Assembly: GCA_903813345.2 (NCBI GenBank)
Contig: CAIIXF020000007.1
Coordinates: 29,873,564-29,937,563 of the forward strand
Origin: Owenia fusiformis
Lineage: Eukaryota > Annelida > Polychaeta > Sabellida > Oweniidae
Direction of reading: 5' to 3'
Length of the DNA stretch: 64,000 nt
In this document: in pieces, positions 38,875 through 54,100 of the stretch
Layout of the letters: each line of letters opens with the position of its first letter
Numbering within the stretch: position 1 is the stretch's first letter
Notes under the pieces: generated by a model
Told to the model about the DNA's origin: nothing
Seen by the model: only the letters and a program-made list of their open reading frames with translations
Databases searched by the model: none
Program-made: the position numbers and the translations under genes

Positions 38875-38880
38875 TTTATT
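38875..38880 (-). terminator. Probable polyadenylation signal of LEO1
   Basis: AATAAA on the - strand about 305 bases after the LEO1 stop codon. It is the first canonical signal I see downstream. Confidence 0.5.
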
Positions 38881-39184
38881 AACTAATCAGCCAAATGCTT
38901 TTCATTTCATTTCATTCAGTTTCTCAAAATTTCTTTGTTTGAATTTGTAAGGGAATCTTTCATCAGTTCTACCACAAACATTCAATTTCTCTCTAAAACC
39001 TCACAAAATACCTCATAATCGGTATTTTCACAATTATGATTTTCATATGCGGAATTCATCATTCAGATTTGACGAAAAAGTAGTATTGTACGCTGATCAT
39101 TAAATGAACGTCATTGGACCGCAACGTGGGTGAATTTCACCTGCCACATATCCACTTAAAAAGTGTGAGATCTAATCTGCCTTT

Positions 39185-42100
39185 TTAGTCACTCTCTTCC
39201 CCACTTCCAGCCTCATTGTGATTCTGAGCCTCATTTCCAGTCCCAGCCTCATTTTCAGATCCACCTCTGTCTGCATTTGCTTCCTCATCACTATCTGAAT
39301 AAATTCTGGCTTTCTTTTTACTTGATTCCTGGTCTGACTCCTGCAAGAGAATTTGTCATGTTTGATACAATCGCAACCAAGGGGTTGTGTCAAAGGTACT
39401 CAGACCTTAAATTCTAAGTAGTATATTATTTAATGTAACAGAATTTTGGAATGATGAATAATTTTTTGATATAAAAATGGTATATCAAATTTAATGGATT
39501 ATGATTCACGAATAAATCAAATTAGATGTTGTCTCAAAATGGCACATATGTATACTGTCATATCATGGTAACATTACACTAGACAACTAGATAACGGCAA
39601 CTCCGCGGAGTAGCAAAATATCAATTACCGAATTCCAATCAATTATACTCATTACTTTGGTTAAAATTGAAAAAATTAGATTTTAGAATTGCGAATTCCT
39701 GCAAAGCAGCCATTATGAATTTTCTGAGGTACAAATCTGAAAAATAATACCATAATTGTGATCTACTCCAAAAATCCTTCAATTTGAGTATAATATAGCC
39801 ATACTTTGAAGGGATCGAAAAATTATTGCGAAATCATACATTAGACGGCCATTTTGAATTTTACGAGGCTCGAATCAGAAAAAAGATACAATATTTGCAA
39901 TCTACTCTTAATTGCCTTTCATTTGAGTATAATAAAGCTATACTTCAGAAAGATCTAAAAATTAGCGATGTTTTTGTTTTCCTGACCCCCCATACATGGC
40001 CCCTGGGGGTCAGGATGAAAAACACGGAATATATGTGAAATAGATAAATGTTGTGAATATACTACCAAAATTTTTGCGTAAAACTATTCACCAATATACA
40101 TCTTTCCACTAAATATGAAGAAAATCCGTCTACTAGTATTCGAGTTATCTTCCGGACAGACGGACGGACGGACTGACGGACGGACGGACTGACGGACGGA
40201 GGGCTTCACTATATCCCTACTGAACTTCGTTCATTGGGATAATAAACATTACACAAACACAAAAACATGGAAAAGTCCCTACAATAAACAGGCGATTTTG
40301 TGAAAACAACCGGTGAAAATCGGCTGTTGCCTGCTGCTAATGAAACCTCTGATTATACAGCTTGTCCTGAAATGTTACCTCATCATCGCTGTCCATGATT
40401 TTCTTGGCCTTCATTAACCTCCTCTCCCTCCTTTCTTCTACCTCATCATCTAAACTCTCTTCACTGTCACTAGAGTAGATGTTCATGCGGTCTGAAATGT
40501 ATATCGCATTACAGTGATAGGTACATGAGAAGATGTCAGCTAGCATTCTGAGGAAACCATATGTATAATGAGTTTACGATGAGACCATCTTGGAAATCTA
40601 TATTCAAAATGGAAGCCCCCTGAAGTTTCTTCCTATTATTTTTAAAATTATATTAAAACATTAAAATGTTATTCAAATCAGGAGTCACCAGGCATTACAT
40701 GGAGAAGATACACAATTATATAAATATTAACACAAAACTTAACATAAGCCTTGCAGTCACTCACAAAAATGTTCTATAAATACAAGTCCACGCATAGCAA
40801 GTTTCCAGTATAGTTGCACAAAATTAAAAGCACTTCAAAAAGCTGCATGCAAATATCACAATGAAACCCTACTTAAATCCATTATCATAATTGGTGTTAT
40901 TTATAGTATAACATAGCAACACAAATTTTCGCTGTAAACTTTTCTCATCACATATTTTGTAATTCAAATTTTAACAATGGTGGGTATCAATTATATGCCA
41001 GCTATAGACAGAGTTCACTAAGCAATACATCTACATACAGCTATAAATTTTAAGTTTTCCCTACCATATTCCACTGATAGATAGTAATAGATAGAATTTC
41101 ATTCAGAGAGAAATGTCTCACTTTTAAGAGATGATTTTAAGTTAAGAGTCTCTTATACATATAATGAAGAATTGAATTCTAATTGATTGTTTCTTATATT
41201 GTATTCATTATGAGAAAATGCTACTTTAAAGGGATATTCCTTGCAGGTCAACTTAACTCTTAAATGGTTAGGCTATAGAGAATTACACCAACAGTTAGCA
41301 GATCTGCCCCCCCCTATGATCTCGGAAATGGAAAATCATATAAATTCCCAGTATTTTGAGCTTACTTAACTAAATTGAGCCATTATTAATGAATAAATTC
41401 ATATTCTAAGAACATAGGTTTTTTTCGTTCGTTTCAAGTCAAAAAACGGACACTTGGGGTATTTTACTAAATTTGAACAGCTCTAACTCTCCTCCTAGGG
41501 GGGGTTAGAGTCACAATTTGTTTTGCTAAAACATGCCTAATTCAGTTTTAAGAAAAGCCAAAAAATTTCAAGTTAATAGATAAGTTACGAAAAAAGTTAT
41601 CAAAACAATTTCCTTAGGGGGGGGGCAGATCTGCACCCCCTAACCATTTAAAGGCTAATATGGTAGCTATAACCATATCAAGAGAATATGGGCTTGCAAG
41701 GAATATCCCTTTAAAGCTAATAGACTATAAAAAATTTTCATTGTATCTAAAACATGTTAAAGACTATACCCATGAAAATTTTAGGAACAGACGATTTTAT
41801 CATATCTACCTTTGCCAGATTTCTTATTAGGTTTATAAGCATTTTTAATGGCTGATAGGGAGATTCCAGCTTCATTTTCTTCATCATCTTCTAAATACGA
41901 AGAGCTTAGACCTTTGTTATGTGCACGATCTCTAATACGCCTTTGCTGGCTTTCTCGTCGAATAGTTGCCTTCAGTTTCTCTTCTTCCTTCTGCAACCAG
42001 ATAGTCAAAAATAGTGTTAATCTGTTGTACGTTATACCTAGTAGCAAGAGGCTTAATGGCACATTTAACAGAATTCTAACACACATCTTGTTGAACAAAA

Positions 42101-45100
42101 AATTAATATATATCCCATCAAAATAAAATGTTTCACCCGAGTTTTACGGTACTGTATTTTGTACAAACTAATTTATTCCTATGATTTAAAACTTTAAAAC
42201 TTAAAGCCAAATTTCCTTGGCGTTATCATTGATTCAAAGTTACACTGGTCTCCTCACATTAATGCTATATGTACAAAAATCTCTAATTTGATTGGTATAG
42301 TATACAGGACTAGACATCGACTGACCTTGAATGCCATGACTACAATTTATTATTCAATGATTTATTCTTACTTAAGCTATGGAAATATCTTATGGGGAAA
42401 TGCCATAAAAACACTCATTCAGAAATTATATATTTTGCAAAAGAAATTCTTAAGAGCCATTACGTATTCTGATAGCTTTGCCGCTTCAGGTCCACTATTT
42501 CAGAAGCTAAAAATTTTAAATGTATTTGATATACATTCCCATCAAACAGCTAGCTTTGTACAAAAAACACTTTCTGAATCGCCTGATTTCCCTTTTAAAA
42601 AATTCAACCATCTTTTCTCATTAAGATCAACAATTCACTCACATGACACAAAATCAAAAAATGATTTGATTGTTCAACCTTTTAGAACAGAATATGGAAG
42701 GAAATCGATCGGGACAAGTGGCCCATCAATTTATAACTCTTTATCTACTGATTTGAGAAACTCAATTCATATAAAAATGTTTCAACGAAAGTTTAAGTCC
42801 AATTTGTTAAGTCATTATTAGTTAGTTTGAACCATACTTCCACTATGGTACATCAAGATAATTAAAAATGTATGCTTTGTAAATTTGTACATTACAATAA
42901 CTTTTCTAACATGACATGCTTTATGTATAACACATTTTATTTTTTCAAAACATGGAATCCATACACCCCTCGGGGTGTCCTTTTCATATCACTTGTAAAT
43001 TAATATTGTATGAAAACTAGAATTGAATAATAAATTGAATTGAATTGAATTGAATTGAAGTCAAATCTTTATACCAAACACACTATCTCTTCCTACTTTT
43101 TATCGTATCTAAAAAGAAAGGGCCCCTGATTAAAACCAGGCAACTGATTCAATTAACCAAATATATCTAGAAATAATTTATTTCAAAGATGAATCAGTTT
43201 TTCTTAAAACTAACTAACCTTAATCATTTCATTTCTGTTGGCATTGGGGTCAAGGCCAGATATTGGAATAACTTTAAGTTTGTTGGCTTTGGTTGATCTG
43301 TCTGCTAACGACATTGTCATCTTCCTATGTGTGAATGAGTCTGTTGAGTGTGGTCTGAAAAACAGAAACGTCATTCCAATAAACATGGGAATACATGTTC
43401 CCTAAATTGCCCCCCCCCCCAGCCAAACTTGTCACCACTGAAGGGGACAAGTGACCCTGGTAATCTTTTGTTTAGTGCTAAATTCAGACAGGTCGATTAG
43501 ATGGTGTGATCCTCAGAATGTCAAGTTAACTTTTTCTTGGAAAATTGCAAATAAACATCCTGGTTTCATTGATTTCCCCTGAGGTATTAGGCATTAATTT
43601 GAAGGTAACTTACGCAAAAACACCCATGAGACATAATGTTGACGTAATATGTTGCAGCAAAAATACAACATTATCTAATCTAATGATTTTATAATATCTC
43701 CATTCAATGGCTCACAGCCAAATACAATTTTTATTGTTGTTACTTTAAAATACCAATCCTTTATCAATTTCAGTCAATAATCACGATGACACATTTTATG
43801 GTGCAATGACACATTTTATGGTGTATTTTCAAGAAGTAGGGCACTGAATTCTACATTGACTGTTCACCCTAAAATCATGCTGTAGGTACATTTAATTTAT
43901 TTACTCATTGTGAATGACTGAACGATATAGAAACTGTAAATAACATAGGATTCAGATTATATTAGGGAGCCATTAAAATGTTTGATCATGTAGAGTTACT
44001 TCAGAAACTGCCACATCCATTTTTATCCAGCATTTTTGTATCACATGTAAGTTCTTCCTAGCTTAGATATGTAGAATATGGCATTTAACAGTGAGTTAAA
44101 TATCAATGAAATTATAAAATATAAAATAAAGACAAGAAAATATGACCCTTGACTTATTTCATGAATGATCAACTAGTTTTTGGTGAAAGGGAAACTGTAA
44201 CACGTAATGTAGTAAATAGGATCAAGGGGAAATTACTGGTAGTTATTTTGATGCGTGGTAGCAGAACTATCTTCACGATGCCCATGTCAAGCAGCGTGCC
44301 TACTAGGCACGTAGTTTGAAACTCTGACAAACTGCGCGCATATTTCAAAATTGAAGACGGGGAGGACACGACTCCCAAAAAGAGCCAAAATACGAAAAAT
44401 ACAAGGTTAGTCTCGTTCTATAGATAGTACCATTCTGTGAAGATGAACTTAATTTACTCTTAGTACTCAATGTTTTTCCCGATGTTAACCTAGTGATCTC
44501 AATATAAGGGTCTTAAGTAACTTCTCTGCTCAAAATTTACAGTGTAAAGTTATATCTTTGTATGTTTATCGTCATATGCCGTTTATTCAGCCATTGTGTC
44601 TGTGTATGCTAGAATATAAAGGATCACTCCATCTGATTAAAGCAGCATAGTTTGTGTTCAAAACGATAATACGCCATAAACGTGATTTAAACATTTTTCT
44701 TGTCAAACTGCGCGCCTATATGCACATGTATTTCCCAAACTGCGTGCCTAATTGCCTATCCAAGCTTGTTTTGTATTATTAGAAAACGTAAGCGCAATAT
44801 GTAAGGCACATATGTGTTTAATAGTAGAACCCTATAATTGAAACACTATGAGACTCCATCCACCAAATGGTGATCTGAAAATAAAATACTTTCTTTCGTT
44901 CCCAACTTAATTGTCACTTCTATTATACATTTTGACTTTCAATATGAAAATCTCATAAAATCTGACGATAAAGCAAAATTTCCAAAGCTATATGAAAAAC
45001 ACCTTTACGTGCCTCTGTAAAAATTTCAATGATAATATGTAGTTTTAATAGTGTATGCGCACAGTTTATAATTTCTGGCTAAAATAGGCGCGCAGTTTGT

Positions 45101-48100
45101 GGTTTATTTCTTTTTAATCTCCTGATTATCTGTTTTATCTCGAAATATTTTGAATTATACATGATAAATGCGTAAGGAATTAAATATAAAACGAGTCTAA
45201 AGTATTTGTCATTTATGTTTAAAGTGCTAGATCGATTTACATATAAATTCCCGTTAAATCAGTGACAAAAATGCCATTAATCTGCTTATGTTTGAAAACT
45301 TAGATTCATTTGCACATAGTTTTTGCTAGTATTTGCAAGATTTGTATATTCGCCACAGAATGAACGCATTGAACAAGAAAACAATGCAGGATAAATGTCC
45401 TTAAATTACGTTTCAAAATACAGACTCCAACTTAAATGATGCAATGTTGTTAGGCCCGCAGTTTGTGATCGAAACAAACTGCGCGCCTACTTAGGCACGC
45501 AGCTTGACATGGGCACAGTGATCTTGGCAATGCAAGTGTTGAGACCTGCAGGTGTGGAAAACATAGGGAACAAAATAACCTCTGGTTTATATCAATTCAT
45601 AATTCACGTTTTCAATGATTATAACTTGTAGCCTTCAGGCTAATCCTGCTATTGACTTCACTAAGGTTTCTAATTGACAATGAAAAACGCAAGCCCAACA
45701 TCGTTCCGGACAAATTTTGATCAATATTGTTCTTGAAAAATGAAAATAACAACATAAATTGATTCATGACTCAGGTTAAATGTTCTATGGTTGGCATGGT
45801 GATCGAGGATCATATACCTTATACCCACTGGCCTATGGAAGAGCAATCAAACTAGAAGAGAAAATCTCATCATTTGAGGACAAAACACTAAATCTTCCTT
45901 GAATAAGGTATGATTACGATTAAAAATATCATATTAAGTTCTTTTTTAAAATGAAGACACAAATGTGTACAACATGTCCGAGTTATTCCCTCTGATATTG
46001 AGCCAATGAATGCATGATTTAAGGCTATTTTATCAATTTTGCAAAGGCTGTTATTCTACTTGGTTAAGCCTTTCAGAGACCCAAGAAAAGCAATCAAATA
46101 TTGTGCCTTGTAGATTATATTACAGGGTTCTCCACAGGATTTTTTCTCAAGTGGGTGCAAAATTCGTATTTTCACAATTCAGACCAAAATTGGTCAATGT
46201 CAATTTTTCATGATTTTTCTCATTTCCAAGTGTGTGCAAATGGATTTTCAGGTGGGTGCAAGCCTGTTTTTAAAATCTCAAGTGGGTGCTGCACCCACTT
46301 ACTCTAATGCTGGGGAGATCACTGTATTGAAACCATTGCTGCCTTTGTTCCTTGTTTTGTTTAGGAAAACCTATACAGATATCAGGTAGGTTATTATGCT
46401 GGAATTTGAATTGCTGGAAGTCAGATTAGCAAATATCATCTACTATTCTCTGGGCCATTTAGAAAATCGAAAATACATCCTTCAGACCATTCTCATAAGA
46501 GATTCTATATGAGAATTCAGAAATCCCGGGAATTTCACATATGGCAACTGGAATTGTTTCCCACGATTATTTTCCATATTTCCACTTGAGACTGTTGGAT
46601 ATTGATCAAAAGTTACAGCTTATCTTTTTAATTTGATGATAGATCATCAGTTTTCTTGTGAAAGTCGTGTTAAAAACGAGAAATGTGACGATCGTTTGAT
46701 GTGTGCAGAAATCCTGCGCAGAAACTTAGATCTTGGTAAAATACTGATCAAAATTCTTTAACTTGAACATTTATTTTGAGATAATATTAGTTTAAGTATT
46801 ATGTGGGAAGCTCCCAATGAGATATTTATCAGGAGAATGCATCGAATTGCGTCACATTTACAGCAGTTTAGTGTAAGTACTCTATTATTGCCCACTCAAA
46901 TTTCTTTGGAAATTTTTTCTGATACATTAGTTAATACTTGGTCATTCCGCAATTAGAGGTGTCATGGTCCAAAAAAATTTTGGTACAGTACGGAACGGTA
47001 CAAATGGTCTGGGACACGGTACTTTCGGGACCGGACAGAACATTAAAGAAAAATGATGCAATGTCTGATTATGGCAGTTTCACTTTCAGTTTCACTTTTC
47101 AAAATCATATTCAGAAATAAAACAGTCAATAGGCTGGATGCGAGTAGAAATAATCTTGATTTACGTCATCAAATATTCAAAATTCAGTCAAAGTTATTTC
47201 ATATTTGAAATCTGCATGTAAAAGTACATCTAGAAATATGGCTTCGTAAATTGTCTATCAACTTTGAAAATTTAATTTTTTTTGAAAATGTGACTTCTTG
47301 TTCGGGTTGATTCCCCATAGACCCCATGTTGCAAAATCACAAAAAAGTGAATTATCTTATCTTGTTTTGGACAAATAACATTTTCTTTTACTGGACATAT
47401 TTTTTGCATAACTATTAGATACATAAGGGTTATATAAAAATTGAACCACGCGAAATAGATGTAATTTAAGTTAAAGGGAACTTTCTACTACACCCGCCAT
47501 GTTATCTGGTAACTACCTACTCGCATCTGCATTATTAATAACGCATACATCTGCCGCGAATGTGATCGGCATTTCACATAGTCTGCACTGTGTACTACAG
47601 GGTGTCAAAAAAAAACAGGACCGTAAGAAAGTTGAATAACTCGGTCAATTTTGCATATTTTGCCTTGAAATTTCAGAATTATTTAGCTCATTCAATGTGA
47701 ATTTTGTTGTGAAAGTTTGATAATAATCTACCAATTGAGTCAAAAACTACAGCTCCTTACAAAACATACCCCAAATGTGCAAATCTCATCTCTATGCACA
47801 ATTCAATCCGGCGAACAAAGCTGTTGATGATCCTCCTTCACACATGTCTTTCTGAATGGACAAGTTTGTTCCAAGAACAATTGCTACTGGGGCTTACATC
47901 TTCCTGATGAAGTGTTACAGCATCCATTGCATTCTGAACAATGCACTCCCTGGGTGGCAATGAGGAAACATGGAATCATCAGTCCTTTTTGGTTGGAAGG
48001 TGACTGGGGACTTGCTATCACCATGAACAAGGACCAGTAAGTTCTCATTAAGTTTTGGAGGTCACTAAGCACCAGAAGGGACATCTAAGGAGATAATTAA

Positions 48101-51100
48101 GCAGTGGTTTCAACAAGCCAATACCACCCCATCACTGCAAATGATATGCTAAAATGGTTTAGGCAATGCTTTGGTGGTCAGCTCATCAGTTGCAGAATGC
48201 AAACCATATGGGCAGCTCATTCGCCTGATCTAAATCCCCCAAATTTTTATCTTTGAGGATTTCTCAAAGCCAATGTGTATACTGACAGGCCCCTAACAAT
48301 CTTAAGAGGGCAATAACTACCCCAATATTTACCATCCACATTAATGTGTATAGGTAAGGGTCATTAACAACTTTGTTCGCAGGATTCGTTTGTGCATAGA
48401 GAGGAGAAGTGCTCACTTTGAGCATGTTTTGTAAAGGACTGTAGCTTTTGACACAATAAACAGATTATCATCAAAGTTTCAGAACAAAATTTTCATTGAA
48501 TGAGCTAAATAATTCTTAAATTTCAAGGCAAAATATGCAAAATTGACCGAGTTATTAAACTTTCTTACGGTCCTGTTTTTTTTGGACACTCTGTATCACC
48601 AATTCGTTTACCTTGTGATATCGGAGTCCCAAAATACTTCCAAACTGGCGACTTTTTCGAGGTTTTTGGAGGTTGACAGTTTCATCTTATTTTGTGAGGA
48701 AATATCATTAGATTTGTAGTTCAAATAATACAAGAGTCGATACAAGATGTACTAAGTACAAGCCAAAAAGAGATTCTGACTGCCATTTCATTACATTTTA
48801 AAATTCAAATTTCCTGACAATTTAATGCCGAAAGATGAGGGCCAAGCGAGCGGTGAGTTTGGGCGGTCATCCCCTCCAAGAAATTTTGGGAAAAGAGATT
48901 TGATTGAGTGCTTTTTATGAGCAATGTTACTAAGGCTCATTACATATACTTTCAAATTTAGAGGAAAAAGTATTTTCAAAGGAAAAAATTAAATATGACC
49001 TTAATTTAATTCTTAGCTCTTTGCTTGACCACCTACTCCCCCGAGAAATAAACCCAGATTTGTATTGAACTCAATAGGGTCAGATTTTGGTCCATTTTTT
49101 CCTGAAATTACCTGAAATTCCTGAAGACTTTAAGCCATGAATAAAGTGTATAATGGACCTGTATAAGATCCCAATGCGTATTTGTGAATGCATTGTTTAA
49201 AGAATGACCTCGAACAGAGTACACAAGTCAAAAATTCTTAAACAGCTCGCACAACCAAATGTTTTTCCATTCACAAACCATGAAGATCAGACACCTTGAT
49301 GTAACATAAATTAGTTTCTAGAGATGTTCGTGATTGTTTGCATTTTTAAAAATCTTCTGTGACTTTTGATTTTATATGGAGGGTGCTGCATTGTAGAAAC
49401 CAGGATGTAAATATCACATGACTTCAAATCTCACACCCTATGTGAGGTGCAAGTTGATTGTGACAGCCTATACTAGTGTGAACCATCCTATGTGAGTCTG
49501 AACTCGATGCGTGTATAATTCTTTCAGTATTCTATGCTACTTATAACACAATCCTTGTGACATTTCAACATTGCTTTGGATTTTTGCAAAGTGATTCGAG
49601 TCAAGTGTAACTCTTTGTGTGACACTTGATAGAACCACTGTGTGTGTGAATAAAAATAAGTTAGTAAGAAAATTAACTGTTGGTATAACATCGATTGAAA
49701 ATTGCATTTCGATGATGTGAATTAAGCATGATATAATGATGCGTATTTCGCATATTATGATGCGAGTTGCGAATCAATAAGTTTGAGTGTCACATCATAT
49801 GGTTCGACTTTTCACATGGATCATGTATTGTCCAATTTTGATACAAAATAAATTCCATAGTGATACCATGTGACTTCTAGTTGTTTGACCAATCAGAAAG
49901 CATCTCAAAATATTATTAGATTAATCATATTCTGTGGCATACAAACAAATAAATCTGATGTTTTAAAAAGAGAGCAGATTCGGGGATAGAGCCCAGGGAT
50001 GGGGAATATTTGACCAGATTTATTGCTCCCCCAGTGTAATCAACTTATAATTTTGCCCCAGGGTATGGAAAATTTGAAAACCCAAATTCCCCACTACCCA
50101 CGCGGGGGGGGGGGTTCTCATGCATATCTTTGAATGGTGCATAATTAGCATTCTGCCAATACTTAATTCAACTTGGAAATTACCTGAAGGTGAGTTTTGT
50201 CTTAAAGACTGCTTGCCCCTGTAGTCCAGTGCCTTGTCTGATAAACAGATGGTTGTAGTCCCCATGTAGGTTCATAGGGTGGACATCAAACACTTCCACA
50301 CCAAGGTGTAATGACATACTGAAAATCAAATAAACATTGCCTGTTTTTTTGCTGGTATAGGAGTCTCTTTTTATTCATTCAGAAAGGTGTGGAGAAATAT
50401 TTTACTCTGTACTCGTAAAAGGTAAAATTTCCATTAAGTTTTTTTTTTATATATATATTGTATTTCTTTATTTCAAATTATTACAATAAATACAAATACA
50501 TTAGCGGCTTTGTAAGGTACATTATAAGCCACTTTTAGGATGATGATTCACAAAACTAGGTCTGCAAATGATCTGATAGTTAGATAATAGGTCACTAGAC
50601 TGCCTGGGGTCCCTCAACACAGTTCCTGATAAACACTGCACTCAACTTCAAAATATCAATGTTTTGCTCTTTCTTAAGTGTTTCGTGGCCATAAAGAATA
50701 AAGTTTAGTTTTTCCTGCCTGTTCTCACATAAATTTCTGTATCCAATATTAAGATCACAGAGTTGTTGTTCAAAAGTAATAAAATAATTCTGTCGAATGG
50801 GACAGGAGAAAAACACATGAATAGTGGTTTCATTTGAGTGGCCACAAGCACAATGGTAAATTTTGAAATTTGAAAAATGTGTCAAAAATTGCAGATACAA
50901 ATTGTAAAATTGCAGATATAAATCGTTATGAAGCATTCTCAATGATTTTCGATAACACAGAGGAAAGGAAATGAAGTTTCCAAATGAGAAGGTTTTGCTA
51001 CATTTTGATAATACTACGGTATGTTAAAGACAAATCGGATGCCAAAAAAGTAGACCCACATCGTGGCAGACCTCTTGATACTGTATGTTCTGAGGTATCA

Positions 51101-54100
51101 TAGTTATCTAAAGGCATGGTAATTCACGTATCAGTGAACCTGGCAGCATGGTTAGTATGCACACCTCAACACGGATCCGTAAATGTTCACAGTATATTGA
51201 AGTCTGGTTGGTGCCTATATTCATACTGACTTTTTAGCATTCGTGCTCTCTAAATGGCTTACCTGCCATCTGACCATCTGATCATCCTTGCATTGCTCTC
51301 TCTGACTGGGTTCCCCTCTTCATCTAATATTTGATTTCCCTCTGCATCTTTCTTGTCACGCCATCTTATAGTGTTCTCAACCTACAAAACAATACATGAG
51401 AAAACACTGGTTTATGTGTAAAAAACTGATTAGCTTATTTCTTAAATGCCTATATCTTAAATGCTTACATCTTAAATGCAGTGTTTTGATTACATAATTA
51501 AAAGAAATGATTCAGCATTGATGTGAACCGTAATAAATAACCAGAACAACGGCAACGCCAAAGCGTAGCGAATCCCATCGAACAGCCATGGATGGCATTT
51601 TTACAAACAAAGTATATAGCAAAAATGGCAGGCATTTTTCAAAATGGCCGCCTTCTACCAAAAGTGTCATTAGACCATTTGCCATACTTATAGTATTCAC
51701 ATACCAAATATGAACAAAATCGCTCCACTACTTTTCGAGTTATAGTAAAATGGGGGCCATTTTGAAAAATGGTCGCCTTCTACCTAAAGTGTCATTAGAC
51801 AGTGTGCCATGCTTATAGTATTCACATACCAAATATGAACAAAATTGCTTCACTACTTTTCTAATAATTATAAAATACGTTAAACTGGCGGCCATTTTTC
51901 AAAATTTTTTCAAAATGGCCACCTTCTACTAAAAGTGTCATAGGACAGTGTGTCATGCTTTTAGTATTCACATACCAAATATGAACAAAATCGCTCCACT
52001 ACTTTTCGAGTTATAGTAAAATACGTTAAAATGGTGGCCATTTTGAAAAATGGCCGCCTTCTACCAAAAGTGTCATTAGACAGTGTGCCATGCTTATAGT
52101 ATTCACATGCCAAATATGAACAAAATCGCTTCACTACTTTTCGAGTTATAGCAAAATAGGTTTAAATGGCGGCCATTTTTCAAAATGGCGGCCATTTTTC
52201 AAAATGGCGGCCATTTTTTAAAATGGTCGCCTTCTACCAAAAGTGTCTTTAGACAGTGTGCAATGTTTATAGTATTCACATACCAAATATGAACAAAATC
52301 GCTCCAGTACTTTTCAAGTTACAGCAAAAATCGTAAAATAACGAGTAAAGGCCGCCATTTTTCAAGATGGCTGCCATGTGCTTCTTTAATATCTACATTT
52401 CTAGCTTTATTAATGTCCTATATAATTTTTTTACATCTAAAACATATTGCTATTACAGTTTTACATATTGCACCTAAATGACTGTAAATTCGGCACTAAA
52501 ATGGCTGCCATTTTGAAATGAGCAGCCATTTTGAAAATTGGCTTTCGAGCAGAACTTCTACCTCCATAGGGTATATGTGTACAAAATATGAACAAAATCG
52601 GGCCAACGGTATTTGAGTTATTGCCCGGACGGACGGACAGACGTACGTACGGACGGACAGACGGACGGACGGACGGAGGCGTTCCCTATATCCCTCCGAA
52701 CTTCGTTCGATGGGATAATAAAAAGTACTGAGGAAGATGCAGAGTCAAAACCAGAAAACAACTGAATTTTATCAATAACTCTCTACTCAAGATTATGGAA
52801 ATCATTACATGTAATAATGTGTGGGTGATTTTAATCAGGATTTAATATTGAAAGGTGAATCTAATTTACCTTCAGTTTCATTCTTGTTCTGCCCTCTTCA
52901 TCTAGGACTTCATCCTCATCTATTTCATCTTCATAGATGGCAGCATCGAATGGCCTAAGTAATATCAATCAATTTTAATCAAGCCTTTTTTGAATAATGT
53001 TGTACAGGTTCATAGTTTCTCAAAAATATCATGAATGATAATTTATGTGAAAGCAATCCAGAAATGACTCAAATGATGTCTAAGACAAAATTCCACGTAT
53101 TTTTGAACATTTTTTGAAAATTTCACTGAGAGCAAACCTGGACTGAAAATGTGATATCTCTAAATTTCAAAGTAGTTGATGCTACAGGAATAGAACAGTC
53201 TTTCTGCCATTGAACATCCTATCTACACACAAATAAAAATCACAAAGATTCCTTAATTATTGAGAAAGATATTCCAAAATTAGCGGGTGGCTTTTTTGTG
53301 TCACCCAGTACTTTAGATTTGACGGAAATGTTGGTGACGCATAGAATGAAATCCACTAACCTTGTTTCAACACTGAGGAAGTTGGGAAGTTTCACAAAAT
53401 GAATCTGCTTGCCAAGGTCTGTCTTAATCTTAGGTATGTCAACTGGAATCTTCACTTCTATTGGCTCTTCTGGTTGCTGTTCCCCCTCCCCATCTTCATC
53501 GTCTATCATAGGTGCCTGGTGGAAAAACAAATAAAAACAAAACATCAATAAAAAAAATCCAGCCATTTCTAAATCAAAATGTGGAAGTAATAACAGTAAC
53601 AATTTTCAGACAAGGCATTAATATGCAAAATATCACCACCTTCCATTTAACATTGTCTACAATTGATTGTCATAATGATATAATGCAAGTAACATGGGTT
53701 ACCTGTTGATTGTCATAATCATGTAAAATGCAAGTAGCATGGCCTACCACTTGATTGTCATAATCATGTAAAATGCAAGTAACATGCCCTACCACTTGAT
53801 TGTCATAATCATGTAAAATGCAAGTAACATGGCCTACCAGTTGATTGTCATCATATTGTTTGTCATAAAATGCAAGTAACATGGCCTACCAATTGATTGT
53901 CATAATGGTATAATGCAAGTAACATGGCCTACCAGTTGATTGTCCTTATATTGTTTGTCATAAAATGCAAGTAGCATGGTCTACCTGTTGATTGTCATAA
54001 TGGTATAATGCAAGTAGCATGGCCTACCTGTTGATTGTCATAATGGTATAATGCAAGTAACATGGCCTACCAGTTGATTTTCATCATATTGTTTGCCATA

